Assembly: GCF_036924745.1 (NCBI RefSeq)
Contig: NZ_JAZHSD010000001.1
Coordinates: 3,534,001 to 3,598,000, forward strand
DNA length: 64,000 nt
Reading direction: 5' to 3'
Source of the DNA: Bradyrhizobium sp. AZCC 1693
GTDB lineage: Bacteria; Pseudomonadota; Alphaproteobacteria; Rhizobiales; Xanthobacteraceae
A program made the position numbers and the translations under genes. Under the pieces are notes generated by a model. The model was not told where the DNA came from and did no database searches. It worked only from the letters and a program-made list of their open reading frames with translations. This document shows positions 49,986-60,000 of this stretch, piece by piece (within the stretch, counting starts at the first letter, position 1; each line of letters opens with the position of its first letter).

Positions 49986-51590
49986 CTACGACGCTACCGC
50001 ATCGAACCTCACAATCCCCGCCAGCACGCGCCAGCGGAACAGCGGCGACTCCGGCGGCGGCGACAGTTCCGGCGTCCAGCCCGTCAATTCTTCCAGCGCG
50101 TAGGTATCCATCACCACCCCGCGCCAGACGCGCTCGACCCGCGCCAGCGGCTGCCGCTTGGCGGTGGTGAGATCCCACAGCGGCAGGCGATGGTCCGGCT
50201 CGCGCGCGACATAGAGGCCGGGATGATCCTTGATCGCCTTCATGCCGGGATCGCCAAATCCCTGAAATCTTCCGCGCTCGTTGATCTGGATGACCGGCAC
50301 TTCCCCGTTGAAATGCCAGCGCAGCATCGCGTAGGTGCGATAATCCGACGTCGCGATCCAGGTCGCCCCGGTCGCTCGCAACTGCTCGCGCGCGCGCGCC
50401 GCGACCTGTTCATAGCCGGCCTCGCCGCCGACGGGATCGGTCTTGCCGATCAGATTCCAGGGCGCCGCCACGTAATAGAAGAACACGCCGACCACGAAGG
50501 CGATGCCGGAGATCACAGCGACCCTCGCCCACCAGAATGTCGACTTCACGATCCATTCCGGAAAACCTTCGCGCGGCAGCATCACGAGATTGATTGCGGT
50601 TGCGGCAAAGCCGGCGGGCCACAGGAACATCGGCCAGGTGTCGCCGACGCGGAGCGTCAGCGACTTCCAGAGAAAATAAAGGAAGGGCACCAGTACGGCG
50701 GTCGACAGCAGGATCGCGACCGGCTCGCGGCTGCGATAGCCGCGCCAGGCGGTCAGCGTCACGCCGGACAGCACCACCGGCAGCAGCACGAAGCCGACCA
50801 GGCCGAATTGAAGCCCGATGAATTCACCGACAGTGCGGAACGACAGTTGATGCGTCGCGACCGCGCGCACGAACTGGAAGCGGAACGACGCCCAATCGTG
50901 CTGCGCGTTCCAGATCAACACCGGCAGAAACACAATCACCGCAATCAGCACCGCCAGCCATGGCCAGGGGCTGAGCAGCCAGCGCCGCCGCCAGTCCGGC
51001 ACCAGCACGAACGCCGCGACCGCCGGCAACAGCATGATCGCGGTGAATTTCGACAGCAGCGCGAGCCCTGCGAACAGCCCCGCGGCCAGCCACCAGCGCG
51101 GATTGCCGCTCTCATGCAGCCGCACCAGCGACCACAGCATCGCGACCGCACAGGGGATCATCGCGGTGTCGGGCGCGACCTTCGCCATCAGCAGCCCGTA
51201 ATACAGCGCGGCTTCCGGCAACAGCACCGCGAGGATGACGGCGCGCGCATCATGCGTCACGCGCCGGACGATGTTGGCGAGCAAAAGCTGCGTCACCAGC
51301 ATCGCGACGATGCCGCCGAACCGCACGCCGAGCCTGGTGTCGCCGAAGATCGCGGTGCCGAACCGGATCAGCCAGGCGATGCCGGGCGGATGATCGAGAA
51401 AGGAAAGCGCGCTCTCCTTCGACCAGGTCCAGTAATAGGCCTCGTCGGTACGCAGATCGAGCACACCGGCATAGACCAGCCGCATCACCGTCAGCGCCGC
51501 GATCAGCAACGCAACGGCAAGCCAGGGCGCTGCAAGCCATGGCGGCGCGGCGGGACTGGCTTGGCTTTTATGGGGCTGGGTAATCGGCAC
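49986..51590 (-). CDS. GT39/ArnT-like membrane glycosyltransferase
   Basis: A 534-residue GT-C enzyme with about ten hydrophobic segments. The first periplasmic loop carries the acidic motif DLRTDEAYYWTWSKE, typical of the family that transfers sugars from polyprenyl phosphates to lipid A or proteins, followed by DHPPGIAWLIRFG. The C-terminal 150 residues form a soluble domain. The start is a GTG at 51590 preceded by GAGGAG at nine bases. The acceptor is unknown. Confidence 0.85.
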   Translation of the reverse strand: MPITQPHKSQASPAAPPWLAAPWLAVALLIAALTVMRLVYAGVLDLRTDEAYYWTWSKESALSFLDHPPGIAWLIRFGTAIFGDTRLGVRFGGIVAMLVTQLLLANIVRRVTHDARAVILAVLLPEAALYYGLLMAKVAPDTAMIPCAVAMLWSLVRLHESGNPRWWLAAGLFAGLALLSKFTAIMLLPAVAAFVLVPDWRRRWLLSPWPWLAVLIAVIVFLPVLIWNAQHDWASFRFQFVRAVATHQLSFRTVGEFIGLQFGLVGFVLLPVVLSGVTLTAWRGYRSREPVAILLSTAVLVPFLYFLWKSLTLRVGDTWPMFLWPAGFAATAINLVMLPREGFPEWIVKSTFWWARVAVISGIAFVVGVFFYYVAAPWNLIGKTDPVGGEAGYEQVAARAREQLRATGATWIATSDYRTYAMLRWHFNGEVPVIQINERGRFQGFGDPGMKAIKDHPGLYVAREPDHRLPLWDLTTAKRQPLARVERVWRGVVMDTYALEELTGWTPELSPPPESPLFRWRVLAGIVRFDAVAS

Positions 51591-51648
51591 GGCGCTTTCT
51601 CCTCGACTGCCCCTGAGGTGTCAACGTGCCGCGACGGAAAAACTTCAT

Positions 51649-51802
51649 CGTCGTCCCTGCGAACGCAGGGACCCATACCGCGTGATCTATCGATGGCGCG
51701 CGGTCGCAGACGCTCTGCCGACTACAGCCGCAGCTCGCTGAAACAACGCCGTCTCGCGCTGTGCCCATTGCGCCGGCCGCGGCGTATGGGTCCCTGCGTC
51801 CG
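51649..51802. repeat. palindromic repeat interrupted by an insertion sequence (left part)
   Basis: The unit begins CGTCGTCCCTGCGAACGCAG and reaches CGCGGCGTATGGGTCCCTGC at the IS junction. Its remainder, GCAGGGACGAC, continues after the IS at 53146. Joining the two sides across one CGTCCG restores a hairpin GTCCCTGCGTCCGCAGGGAC, the arm of a repeat family common in Bradyrhizobium. Confidence 0.75.
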
Positions 51803-53139
51803 CACATCGGCGCTAAAATAGTGTTGCGGGTCGGAATCGTTTGTGATTCCAGCGTGTCATGAGGCACGAATCACTGGTGAATGAGGACTGGGCGAACGTT
51901 GTCGCCCGGCTTGGCGGGGTGGAAACGCTTGAAGTTACGGCGCGTAAGACGAGAGCGTTTTTGCGTCCGCGTGAGATCACCAATGCGGTGGATTTGCTGA
52001 GATTGATCTTGGCTTACTGTCTGGGCGAGCGCGGATTGCGCTCGACCGTTGCATGGGCGACATCGGTAGGTCTTGTCGATATTTCCAACGTGGCTCTGCT
52101 ATATCGACTGCGTCAGTGCGGGGACTGGTTCGCAATGCTGGTGGGTCAGGTACTTGCGGCCACTGCCCCGTCAGCGAGCCGGGGACGAATGATCCGCATC
52201 ATCGATGCCACTTCGGTGCCGAAGAAAGGATCGGAGGCCAGGAAGAAGAACAAGGTGTGGCGCATCCACAGCGCGTTCGATCTGCCGCAGGAACGCTTTG
52301 GCCACTTCGAACTGACCGATCAGCGGGCGGGCGAGACGCTCGACCGGATACCGGCGGTGGCTGGAGAGATCCGCCTTGCCGATCGCGCCTATTTGCAACC
52401 GGACCGCATGGCGACCCTGCTCGAAGCCGGAGCGGACCTCGTGATCCGGGCCGGCTGGAAGAGCGCGCGCTGGCTCGATGCCGAAGGTGAGGTGTTCGAT
52501 CTCCTCGCCGCGTTGCGCAAGGCGGCAGTCCGCGGGCTGATCGATCGGCCGATCTGGGTAAAACGCAAGCGCGGCGCACCTCTCGCCTTGCGTCTGGTCG
52601 CCATCAAGAAGCCGGTGCAGGCGGCTGCCGACGCGCGACGCAAGGCGCGCCGCGACGCACAGCGAGGCGGTCACCAACTCTCGAAGCAAACGCTCGAGGC
52701 CGCCGAATGGGTGATCCTGATCACCTCACTCAAGCCCAAGGACTTCGCAACCGCCGATGTCCTGGCCCTATATCGCCTTCGATGGCGGATCGAACTCGGC
52801 TTCAAACGATTGAAGAGTCTGATCGGCCTGAAGGGACCGCCAGGAACCGATGAAGGCTCCGCCAGACCCCACGTTCTGGCTCATCTATTGGCCATTCTGC
52901 TGCTCGAGCCGTTCATCGACGAACTCGAGGTCTCTCCCCGCTTGGCCGAAGCCGCCTGACGCCGCCTGGCGCTTGGCGTCTGCTTCAGAATCTCGTCGCC
53001 TCGCTGCTTCAGGCGATTATCCCACAGCCCACAATCGCCTGCCTGCGCCGGTCAAAGTCGGCGCTCCAGCGCCATCTTCGCGAACCCCCAAGAAAACGCA
53101 CGTATCAAACAATGATCCAACTACCTTAGCGCCTATGTG
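51803..53139 (+). mobile_element. IS4-type insertion sequence, about 1.34 kb
   Basis: Terminal inverted repeats begin CACATCGGCGCTAAAATAGT on the left and, read inward from the right, CACATAGGCGCTAAGGTAGT (three mismatches in 20). The element is flanked by a CGTCCG direct repeat at 51797-51802 and 53140-53145, a probable 6-base target duplication. One transposase gene with a late frameshift is inside. The outer repeat it interrupts (51649-53156) supports the exact ends. Confidence 0.85.
51859..53129 (+). pseudogene. IS4-family DDE transposase with a C-terminal frameshift
   Basis: The intact frame (51859-52959, 366 residues) has a DDE core: first Asp in RIIDATSVPK, second in RLADRAYLQPD, and the YRLRWRIELGFKRLKSL signature (Y-2-R-3-E-6-K) of IS4. 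It stops at 52959 after SPRLAEAA. The expected C-terminus, AWRLLQNLVASLLQAIIPQP followed by a basic tail, continues in another frame to a TAG at 53127-53129, inside the right end. The catalytic core is intact, so the loss of about 55 residues may or may not inactivate it. Confidence 0.8.
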
Positions 53140-53220
53140 CGTCCGCAGGGACGACCAAGCTGATAGGTTCTCGCACCTCTCCCCACGGTCGTCCCTGCGT
53201 TCGCAAGGACGAGGTAGATG
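53140..53220. repeat. right part of the interrupted palindromic repeat and a second short copy
   Basis: The first bases (CGTCCGCAGGGACGACC) complete the palindrome cut by the IS. The following GGTCGTCCCTGCGTTCGCAAGGACGAGG is a further, imperfect hairpin of the same family (CGTCCCTGCG / CGCAAGGACG). No gene is present before 53268. Confidence 0.65.
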
Positions 53221-53267
53221 GTATTCATCGCTGGAATTAGGCATTAGTATCGCCCAATATTGACCCT

Positions 53268-55007
53268 ATGGATCGCATGGCCGCTCTTTCCCGAGAACAA
53301 CTGACGGCATCCGTCCGCGGCATCAGCCTCCGGCAGGTCCGCCTCGTCAGCGGCATGGTGCTGTTCGCCTATCTGGTCAGCCATTTTCTCAACCACGCGC
53401 TCGGCAATGTCTCGATGGAAGCGCTGGCGGGCGGAGTCTACCTCCACACCTTGTTCTGGCAGTTCCTCCCGGTCGCAATCCTGTTCTACGTCGCGTGCCT
53501 GGTGCATACCGCGCTCGGCATCTGGGCGCTCTACGAACGCCGCCAATTCCGCTGGAAGGCGATCGAGCCGCTGCAGCTGGTGCTCGGCCTGAGCGTGCCG
53601 ATGCTGGTGATCGCCCATATCATCGGCGTGCGGCTCGGCCAGACGCTGTACGGGCATGAGAAGCTCTATCCGCAGGTGCTTTTTCTGCACTGGGTTTCGG
53701 CGCCGTACCGGATCTGGCTGATGCTCGCGGTCATGACCATCGCCTGGGTGCACGGCTGCATCGGCCTCTATCTCTGGCTCCGGATGAAGGCGTTCTTCAA
53801 ACGCGCCGCGCCGTTTCTGCTCGCAGCCGCCGTGCTGATTCCGACGCTGGCCATGCTCGGCTTCTATCAGGGCGGCCGCAACGTCGTCGACAATGACAGC
53901 CGCGAATGGCGGGCGGAAAACCTGACGCAGCGCCAGGTCGGGACGCGCGAGCAGCAGGCGGTGCTCGATCGCATCACCGACTACGCCCTGATCTTCTATC
54001 TCGGATTGCTCGGCATCGCGCTGCTGGCCAAGGGCGCCCGCGCCGTCAATGAGCGCCGCCGCGGCATGGTCAGCCTGTCCTATGGCAACGGCCGAACGGT
54101 CCGCGTGCCCAAGGGCCTCAGCGTGCTGGAAGCGAGCCTGCGCAACAACGTGCCGCATGCCAGCGTATGCGGCGGCCGCGCGCGCTGCTCGACCTGCCGC
54201 ATCCGCATCATCGGCGACTGCAGCGCGTTGCCCGAGCCCTCGCAGCGCGAAGCGTTCGTGCTCGGCCGGGTCGGCACGTCGGATCCGTCGATCAGGCTCG
54301 CCTGCCAGTTGCGGCCGGCCACCGATCTGTCGTTCTTCCAGCTCTTCCTGCCGCACACGGCCGCCGACGGCCACGGCTCGAACCCGACGCGGATCGGACA
54401 GGAACGCTATCTCGTCAACATGTTCGTCGATATGCGCGGCTCGACCAAGCTTGCGGAAAAGCGCCTGCCGTTCGACACCGTCTTCATCGTCAACCGCTTC
54501 CTCGGCGCGGTGTCGCAGGCGGTGCTGGCGAGCGGCGGCATGCCGAACCAGTTCGTCGGTGACGGCATGCTGGCGCTGTTCGGGCTTTCGACCTCCAGGC
54601 AGGAAGCCTGCCGCCAGGCGTTGCGCGCGGCGGCGATGATCGCGGCCAATGTCGACGAGTTGAATAAATTTCTCGAGCATGATCTGCGCGAGCCGATCCG
54701 CTTCGGCATCGGCATCAATGGCGGCGAAGTGATCGTCGGCGATATCGGGTACCGCGACCACATGGTGTTCACTGCGCTCGGCGACGCCGTCAATGTTGCG
54801 GCGCGGCTGCAGGACATGACCAAGAGCCTTACATGCGAGGTCGTCGTGTCGGACGAAGTTCGCGCAACCGCCGGCCTCGCCGCCGATGCATTGCCGCAGC
54901 ATGACGTCGAGATCCGCGGACGCAACGAGCCGATGATCGTGCGCACGATTACCGATGCGCGAACGTTGCCGGCGCTGGTTAACGAAGAGCAAAGCGCCGC
55001 GGCCTGA
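53268..55007 (+). CDS. CyaC-like adenylate cyclase with membrane haem anchor and [2Fe-2S] ferredoxin domain
   Basis: A 579-residue protein with three modules. Residues about 25-255 form about six membrane helices with His residues (H39, H43, H80, H117, H162) placed as in succinate-dehydrogenase-type dihaem anchors. Residues 268-355 form a ferredoxin with C301, C307, C310 and C346. Residues about 375-560 are a class III cyclase (NMFVDMRGSTKLAEKR, FVGDGMLALFGL, GDAVNVAARLQ). This matches the rhizobial CyaC type, which is reported to couple cAMP synthesis to quinone redox state. The ribosome site is weak; the IS ends 128 bases upstream. Confidence 0.85.
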   Translation: MDRMAALSREQLTASVRGISLRQVRLVSGMVLFAYLVSHFLNHALGNVSMEALAGGVYLHTLFWQFLPVAILFYVACLVHTALGIWALYERRQFRWKAIEPLQLVLGLSVPMLVIAHIIGVRLGQTLYGHEKLYPQVLFLHWVSAPYRIWLMLAVMTIAWVHGCIGLYLWLRMKAFFKRAAPFLLAAAVLIPTLAMLGFYQGGRNVVDNDSREWRAENLTQRQVGTREQQAVLDRITDYALIFYLGLLGIALLAKGARAVNERRRGMVSLSYGNGRTVRVPKGLSVLEASLRNNVPHASVCGGRARCSTCRIRIIGDCSALPEPSQREAFVLGRVGTSDPSIRLACQLRPATDLSFFQLFLPHTAADGHGSNPTRIGQERYLVNMFVDMRGSTKLAEKRLPFDTVFIVNRFLGAVSQAVLASGGMPNQFVGDGMLALFGLSTSRQEACRQALRAAAMIAANVDELNKFLEHDLREPIRFGIGINGGEVIVGDIGYRDHMVFTALGDAVNVAARLQDMTKSLTCEVVVSDEVRATAGLAADALPQHDVEIRGRNEPMIVRTITDARTLPALVNEEQSAAA

Positions 55008-55205
55008 AACCCCTGCAGTGATAGCGTTTCGGGCCTGTGTGATGTTTTTCACACCTGAATAATCGTTCAGAAAATTGTCGGCGAGCGCGGCGCAGATTCC
55101 TCGAACCCGCATCTCGGGGCGCACGACAGATTGGCGATGGGTAAGACTGAAACTGAAACCCGCGCCAAGACCAAACGTCGACCGCGCACATTTTGGAGAA
55201 CGACC

Positions 55206-55448
55206 ATGCTTCGCAAAGTGACTCTCGCTCTTGTTGCCGCCGCTTCCCTCAGCGCCATGGCGCTGGCGCCGACCTCCGCTTCGGCGGGTGGCTTCATCTG
55301 GCCGAAGTATCCGCACCATCATCATCACCACTGGGGCCATGGCTTCGGCGTCGGTTTCGTCGGTGGCGGCTATGACGGCTGCTACGTGACCCGCCGCGTG
55401 CTGACGCCCTATGGCTTTCGCTGGCGGACGGTGAACGTCTGCTACTGA
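55206..55448 (+). CDS. small exported His-rich protein
   Basis: An 80-residue protein with a signal peptide (MLRKVTLALVAAASLSAMAL, cleavage after SASA) and a mature part with a run of six histidines (KYPHHHHHHWGHGF), a glycine region, two cysteines (DGCYVTRR and NVCY) and PYGFRWRTV. It may bind metal at the cell envelope. The ATG at 55206 has GGAG eight bases upstream. A strong hairpin terminator follows. Similar small proteins are common in Bradyrhizobium, but I know no function. Confidence 0.7.
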   Translation: MLRKVTLALVAAASLSAMALAPTSASAGGFIWPKYPHHHHHHWGHGFGVGFVGGGYDGCYVTRRVLTPYGFRWRTVNVCY

Positions 55449-55477
55449 TCCAAGTCGCAGACGCATCCGTTCGGAAG

Positions 55478-55505
55478 CCCCGGTCGCTCGCGCGGCCGGG
55501 GTTTT
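55478..55505 (+). terminator. Rho-independent terminator of the His-rich protein gene
   Basis: A ten-base-pair stem CCCCGGTCGC / GCGGCCGGGG (one G-T pair) with a TCGC loop, followed by TTTTC. It starts 29 bases after the stop codon of the small His-rich protein. Confidence 0.8.
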
Positions 55506-55812
55506 CGGTTCGCGATCGGCCATGCCGGAGGCCCGCCGCCACCGCCCTGCAAGCGGACAAATGACCTCAACGCGCCGCGGGGCGGACCATTTGTCTAATT
55601 TGCGAATCACCTCAACCCGGCCGCGTCAAATGAGCGCAAAACCCGCAAAACGGCGGAAATCGGGCGCGAATGGGCGCTTTTTTGCCGAAACTGCCGTTTC
55701 GTTTGCGCTACCCAGCCCGCCCCAACCCGCGTATCCTTATAGCTCGGGCATGCCGGTTAGTGCGGGGACCGGCGGCTCGTTTTCGTTTTTTGATTCCGCG
55801 GAGACGACGTGA

Positions 55813-56013
55813 ATGGCTAAAGGTACGGTGAAGTGGTTCAATCCAACCAAGGGTTACGGATTCATCCAACCCTCGAGCGGCGGCAAGGACGTGTTCGTTC
55901 ATATTTCGGCAGTTGAGAAAGCTGGTCTTTCGACACTCAATGAAGGGCAGACCGTCGAATACGAAGAGATCGCCAACCGGGGCAAGACTTCGGCCGAGAA
56001 CCTCAAGGTTTAG
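55813..56013 (+). CDS. cspA: cold-shock domain protein (CspA family)
   Basis: A 66-residue cold-shock protein of standard length. It starts [20 protein letters not shown] (RNP-1), with [15 protein letters not shown] (RNP-2) and the usual C-terminus. It binds single-stranded RNA/DNA and melts RNA structure. The preceding region to the terminator at 55505 (about 300 bases) has no other gene; a long, structured 5' leader typical of csp genes would fit there, but I cannot define it. Confidence 0.93.
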   Translation: MAKGTVKWFNPTKGYGFIQPSSGGKDVFVHISAVEKAGLSTLNEGQTVEYEEIANRGKTSAENLKV

Positions 56014-56159
56014 CGCTAACGCGCGATCGGCAACGGCGCGCTCTCGGACTAAAAATCCGGGAGTTGAGCTAAAAAAAATTTCAAAAACTGTGAGCGTTCG
56101 GCGGAGCGGGCACCGCTTCTGCACGTGCGATGGCTAAATCGTGCGCGAGAACCGGCCGC

Positions 56160-56819
56160 TCAATCTTCCGTAACCCATCTCTCGACCGTCATCACGTCGG
56201 GTGGCTGCAGATAGCCGCGCGGCCAGAGATCGACGACCCACTCAACCTTGGTGGCGCGATCGACAAGCACCGCGGTGTTGTGCGGCGTCTGCAGCACCAG
56301 CGTATTGCCGCGATATTTCGGATCGCCGATCGCGTGATGTTTCAGCAGGCCCCACTCCTGCAGCACCAGCAACAGGCTGGTGGTATTCCGCGTCGTGTCC
56401 CAGCAATCGTAATTGTGCTTGTCGTCGAAGTAGCGGAAATCCGCCTTCGCCACGCGCTTGTCGGTGCCGAGGATCGGCCCCATGCGGCGGTCGAACCACA
56501 CCACCACCTTCTGCACCGCGGCGCGTTCGGCTGCGGCCGACGCGCGCCCTGCCGCCATGATTTGTGTAATCGCGTTGCGGTCGCGTGCCGTGAAATCGAG
56601 GATCTCGCGGCGTCGGCAGACGAAGCCGTAGCAGACGGTCATGGCATTGGCGGAGGGTGGGTAGATCGAAACCGAGCTGTAGAGGTAAGCGATCGCAGCG
56701 CTGATCTCGGCGGCCTTCGCCGCGGGGGTACCAAACAACACGGCAAGGAGAACGCCAAGCGCGGCGGCGAAGCTGTTCCGCGCGCGGCTTCTCCATATCG
56801 GCAGAGCGGCGTCTCTCAT
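56160..56819 (-). CDS. conserved exported hypothetical protein
   Basis: A 219-residue protein with a signal peptide (residues about 10-38, ending PAAKAAE) and a mature domain containing NAMTVCYGFVCRRREILDFT, KADFRYFDDKHNYDCWDTTR (cysteines likely disulfide-bonded) and NTLVLQTPHNTAVLVD. I recognise this type as recurrent in Bradyrhizobium and Rhodopseudomonas, without a known function. The ATG at 56819 has AGGGA nearby; the frame extends slightly further upstream. It is divergent from putA. Confidence 0.7.
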   Translation of the reverse strand: MRDAALPIWRSRARNSFAAALGVLLAVLFGTPAAKAAEISAAIAYLYSSVSIYPPSANAMTVCYGFVCRRREILDFTARDRNAITQIMAAGRASAAAERAAVQKVVVWFDRRMGPILGTDKRVAKADFRYFDDKHNYDCWDTTRNTTSLLLVLQEWGLLKHHAIGDPKYRGNTLVLQTPHNTAVLVDRATKVEWVVDLWPRGYLQPPDVMTVERWVTED

Positions 56820-57072
56820 GATCCCTGCTGTTCCCAAGCGACGGCGTGCCTGACGATTAGCGCGGCTGTCCTACGCTGCCAACCAGCAAGCCCGCGATCT
56901 GCGGGTCAAGCCGCGGAAATTCCGGCCGCTGTGTTTTCCATGCGCCAGTGGGTTCCGGTCGCACGCCATTCCGGCCCTGGCGATCCGGCCATCCCGTTGG
57001 AAATTGGGAGGATTTTGAGCCCTGTTCTGTCAATCCCGGGCCCGCTAAGCTGGCTGGAGCCAAGAGAATCCT

Positions 57073-60000
57073 ATGCTGATTCCTCAGTCGCCTCTTCCGC
57101 CCTTCAGCGCGCCCTACGCGCCCGACGACCGTGCACTAGCCACCCGCCTGCTTCGGGCCGCCCGGCTGGATGCGGCGCAGGAAGAGCGCGTCGATCGCAC
57201 GGCGGCCCGGCTGATCGAGGCCATCAGGGCCAATGACGATCCGCTCGGCGGCGTCGAGGACATGCTGCGCGAGTTTGCGCTGTCGACCAAGGAAGGGCTG
57301 GCGCTAATGGTGCTGGCGGAAGCGCTGCTGCGGGTGCCGGACGCCCGCACCGCCGACCAGTTCATCGAGGACAAGCTCGCCCAGGGCGACTTCATCCATC
57401 ACGAAACCAGGTCGAGCGCGTTCCTGGTCAATGCCTCGGCGTGGGCGCTCGGCATGTCGGCCCGCGTGATCCAGCCGGGCGAGACACCGCAGGGGACCAT
57501 CGGGCGCCTCACCAAGCGGCTGGGCGCGCCTGCGGTGCGGGCGGCGACGCGACAGGCGATGCGGCTGATGGGCAATCATTTCGTGCTCGGCGAGACCATC
57601 GAGGCGGCGCTGTCGCGGGCGCAGCCGCATTCCTCGCGCCATCAACGCTACTCCTTCGACATGCTCGGCGAAGGCGCGCGCACCGCCGATGATGCCGCGC
57701 GCTATTTCAATTCCTATTCAAGCGCGATCGAGGCGATCGGACGCACAGCCGATGACCGCCCCCTCCCCGACCGGCCCGGTATCTCGGTCAAGCTCTCCGC
57801 ATTGCATCCGCGCTTCGAGGCTGTGAGCCGCGCGCGGGTGATGAGCGAACTGGTCCCGCGCCTGATCGATCTCGCCCGGCAGGCCAAATCCCATGATCTC
57901 AACTTCACTGTTGATGCCGAGGAAGCGGACCGGCTGGAATTGTCGCTCGACGTGATAGCGGCAGCGCTCGGCGATTCATCGCTTGCAGGCTGGGACGGCT
58001 TTGGGCTGGCGATCCAGGCCTATCAGAAGCGCGCCTCCGACGTGATCGACTACGTCGATGGCCTCGCACGCAGCCTCGACCGCAAAATGATGGTGCGGCT
58101 GGTGAAGGGCGCCTATTGGGACACCGAGATCAAGCGCGCGCAGGAACGCGGGCTCGATGGCTATCCCGTGTTCACCCGCAAGGCGATGACGGATCTGAAC
58201 TACGTCGCCTGCGCGCAGCAATTGCTGGCGCTGCGGCCGCGGATTTTTCCGCAGTTCGCCACGCATAATGCGCTGACGGTCGCGACCATCCTCGAACTGG
58301 CAACGGACCAGAGCGGATTCGAATTCCAGCGCCTGCACGGCATGGGCGAGGCGCTCTATGCGAAGCTCGGCGAAGACCGCCCCGACATCGCCCATCGCAC
58401 CTACGCGCCTGTCGGCAGCTACCGCGATCTCCTGGCCTATCTGGTGCGGCGATTGCTGGAGAATGGCGCCAACTCATCCTTTGTCGCGCTCGCCGCCGAC
58501 GAGGCGGTGCCGGTGTCGCAATTGCTGCGGCGTCCGGCCGATATCATCGGTAGTGCCGAAAACGCCGCGCATCCCAAAATCCCGCTGCCCCGCGGTCTCT
58601 ACGGACCCAAACGAAAAAATTCCCGCGGAATTGAATTCGGTGAGCGAACGGCGCTGGAGCAACTCGTTTCAACTGTCGCCGCCACACCAATACAAGGGCC
58701 GGGAAGCGTCGCCGATGCGACAGCGAGCGAAGCCAATGCGGCGATACTGGCTGCGCGCGACGGCTTCAAGCGCTGGACCCGAACGCTTGCCGAGACACGC
58801 GCGGCGGCGCTGGAGAAGGCCGCCGAGATGCTGGAGCGGCGCGCGGCGCATTTCATCGCGCTGCTGCAACGTGAAGGCGGCAAGACACTCGATGATTCGA
58901 TCTCGGAAGTCCGCGAGGCCGTGGATTTCTGCCGCTACTATGCTGCGCAGGGGCGCGAGTTGTTCGGCGAGGGCAAGGCGATGCCGGGCCCGACGGGCGA
59001 GAGCAACATGCTCTGCCTGCGCGGCCGTGGCGTCTTCGTCGCGATCTCGCCGTGGAATTTTCCGCTAGCGATCTTCCTGGGCCAGGTCGCGGCGGCCTTG
59101 ATGGCGGGCAACGCGGTTGTTGCGAAGCCCGCCGAGCAGACGCCGCTGATCGCGGCCGAAGCCATCCGCCTGTTGCATGAAGCCGGCGTGCCGGCACCCG
59201 CGCTGCATATCGTGGTGGGTGACGGCCGGATCGGCGGCGCGCTGGTGGCGCATCCCGATATCGCCGGCGTCGTTTTCACCGGCTCGACCGAAGTCGCCCG
59301 CACGATCAACCGTACGCTCGCCGCCAAGGATGGACCAATCGTGCCGCTGATCGCCGAGACCGGCGGCATCAATGCGATGATCGTCGATGCCACCGCCCTG
59401 CCCGAGCAAGTTGCCGACGATGTCGTGACCTCGGCGTTCCGTTCGGCCGGTCAACGCTGCTCGGCGCTGCGATTGTTGTTCCTGCAGGACGATGTCGCCG
59501 ACCGCATGATCGAGATGATTGCGGGCGCGGCGCGCGAACTCGTCATCGGCGATCCCTCCGATCCCGCCACCCATATCGGCCCGGTGATCGACACTGAGGC
59601 CAAGCAGCGGCTGGACGCGCATATCGAACGCATGAAGCAGGAAGCCCGGATGCACTTCGCGGGCAGCGCACCCCAAGGCAACTACGTCGCGCCGCATATC
59701 TTCGAATTGTCCGACGCCGGCCAGCTCACGGAGGAAATATTCGGCCCGGTGCTGCATGTGGTGCGCTACCGCGCCGACCGCTTCGACCAGGTGCTGCAAT
59801 CGGTCGAGCGTTCGGGCTACGGGCTCACCCTCGGCATCCATTCCCGGATCGACGATACGGTGGAGGACGCGATCGATCGGCTCCAGGTCGGCAACATCTA
59901 TGTCAACCGCAACATGATCGGCGCGGTCGTCGGCGTGCAGCCGTTCGGCGGCCATGGTTTGTCAGGGACGGGGCCCAAGGCCGGCGGGCCGCATTACCTC

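Noticed and set aside
49947..51821. 624-codon plus-strand frame
   Set aside because: Antisense of the GT39 gene; composition dominated by Arg, His and Gln, no ribosome site.
53244..55610. 788-codon minus-strand frame
   Set aside because: It is the antisense shadow of the cyclase gene, His/Arg/Asp-rich without a motif, while the plus strand encodes clear domains.
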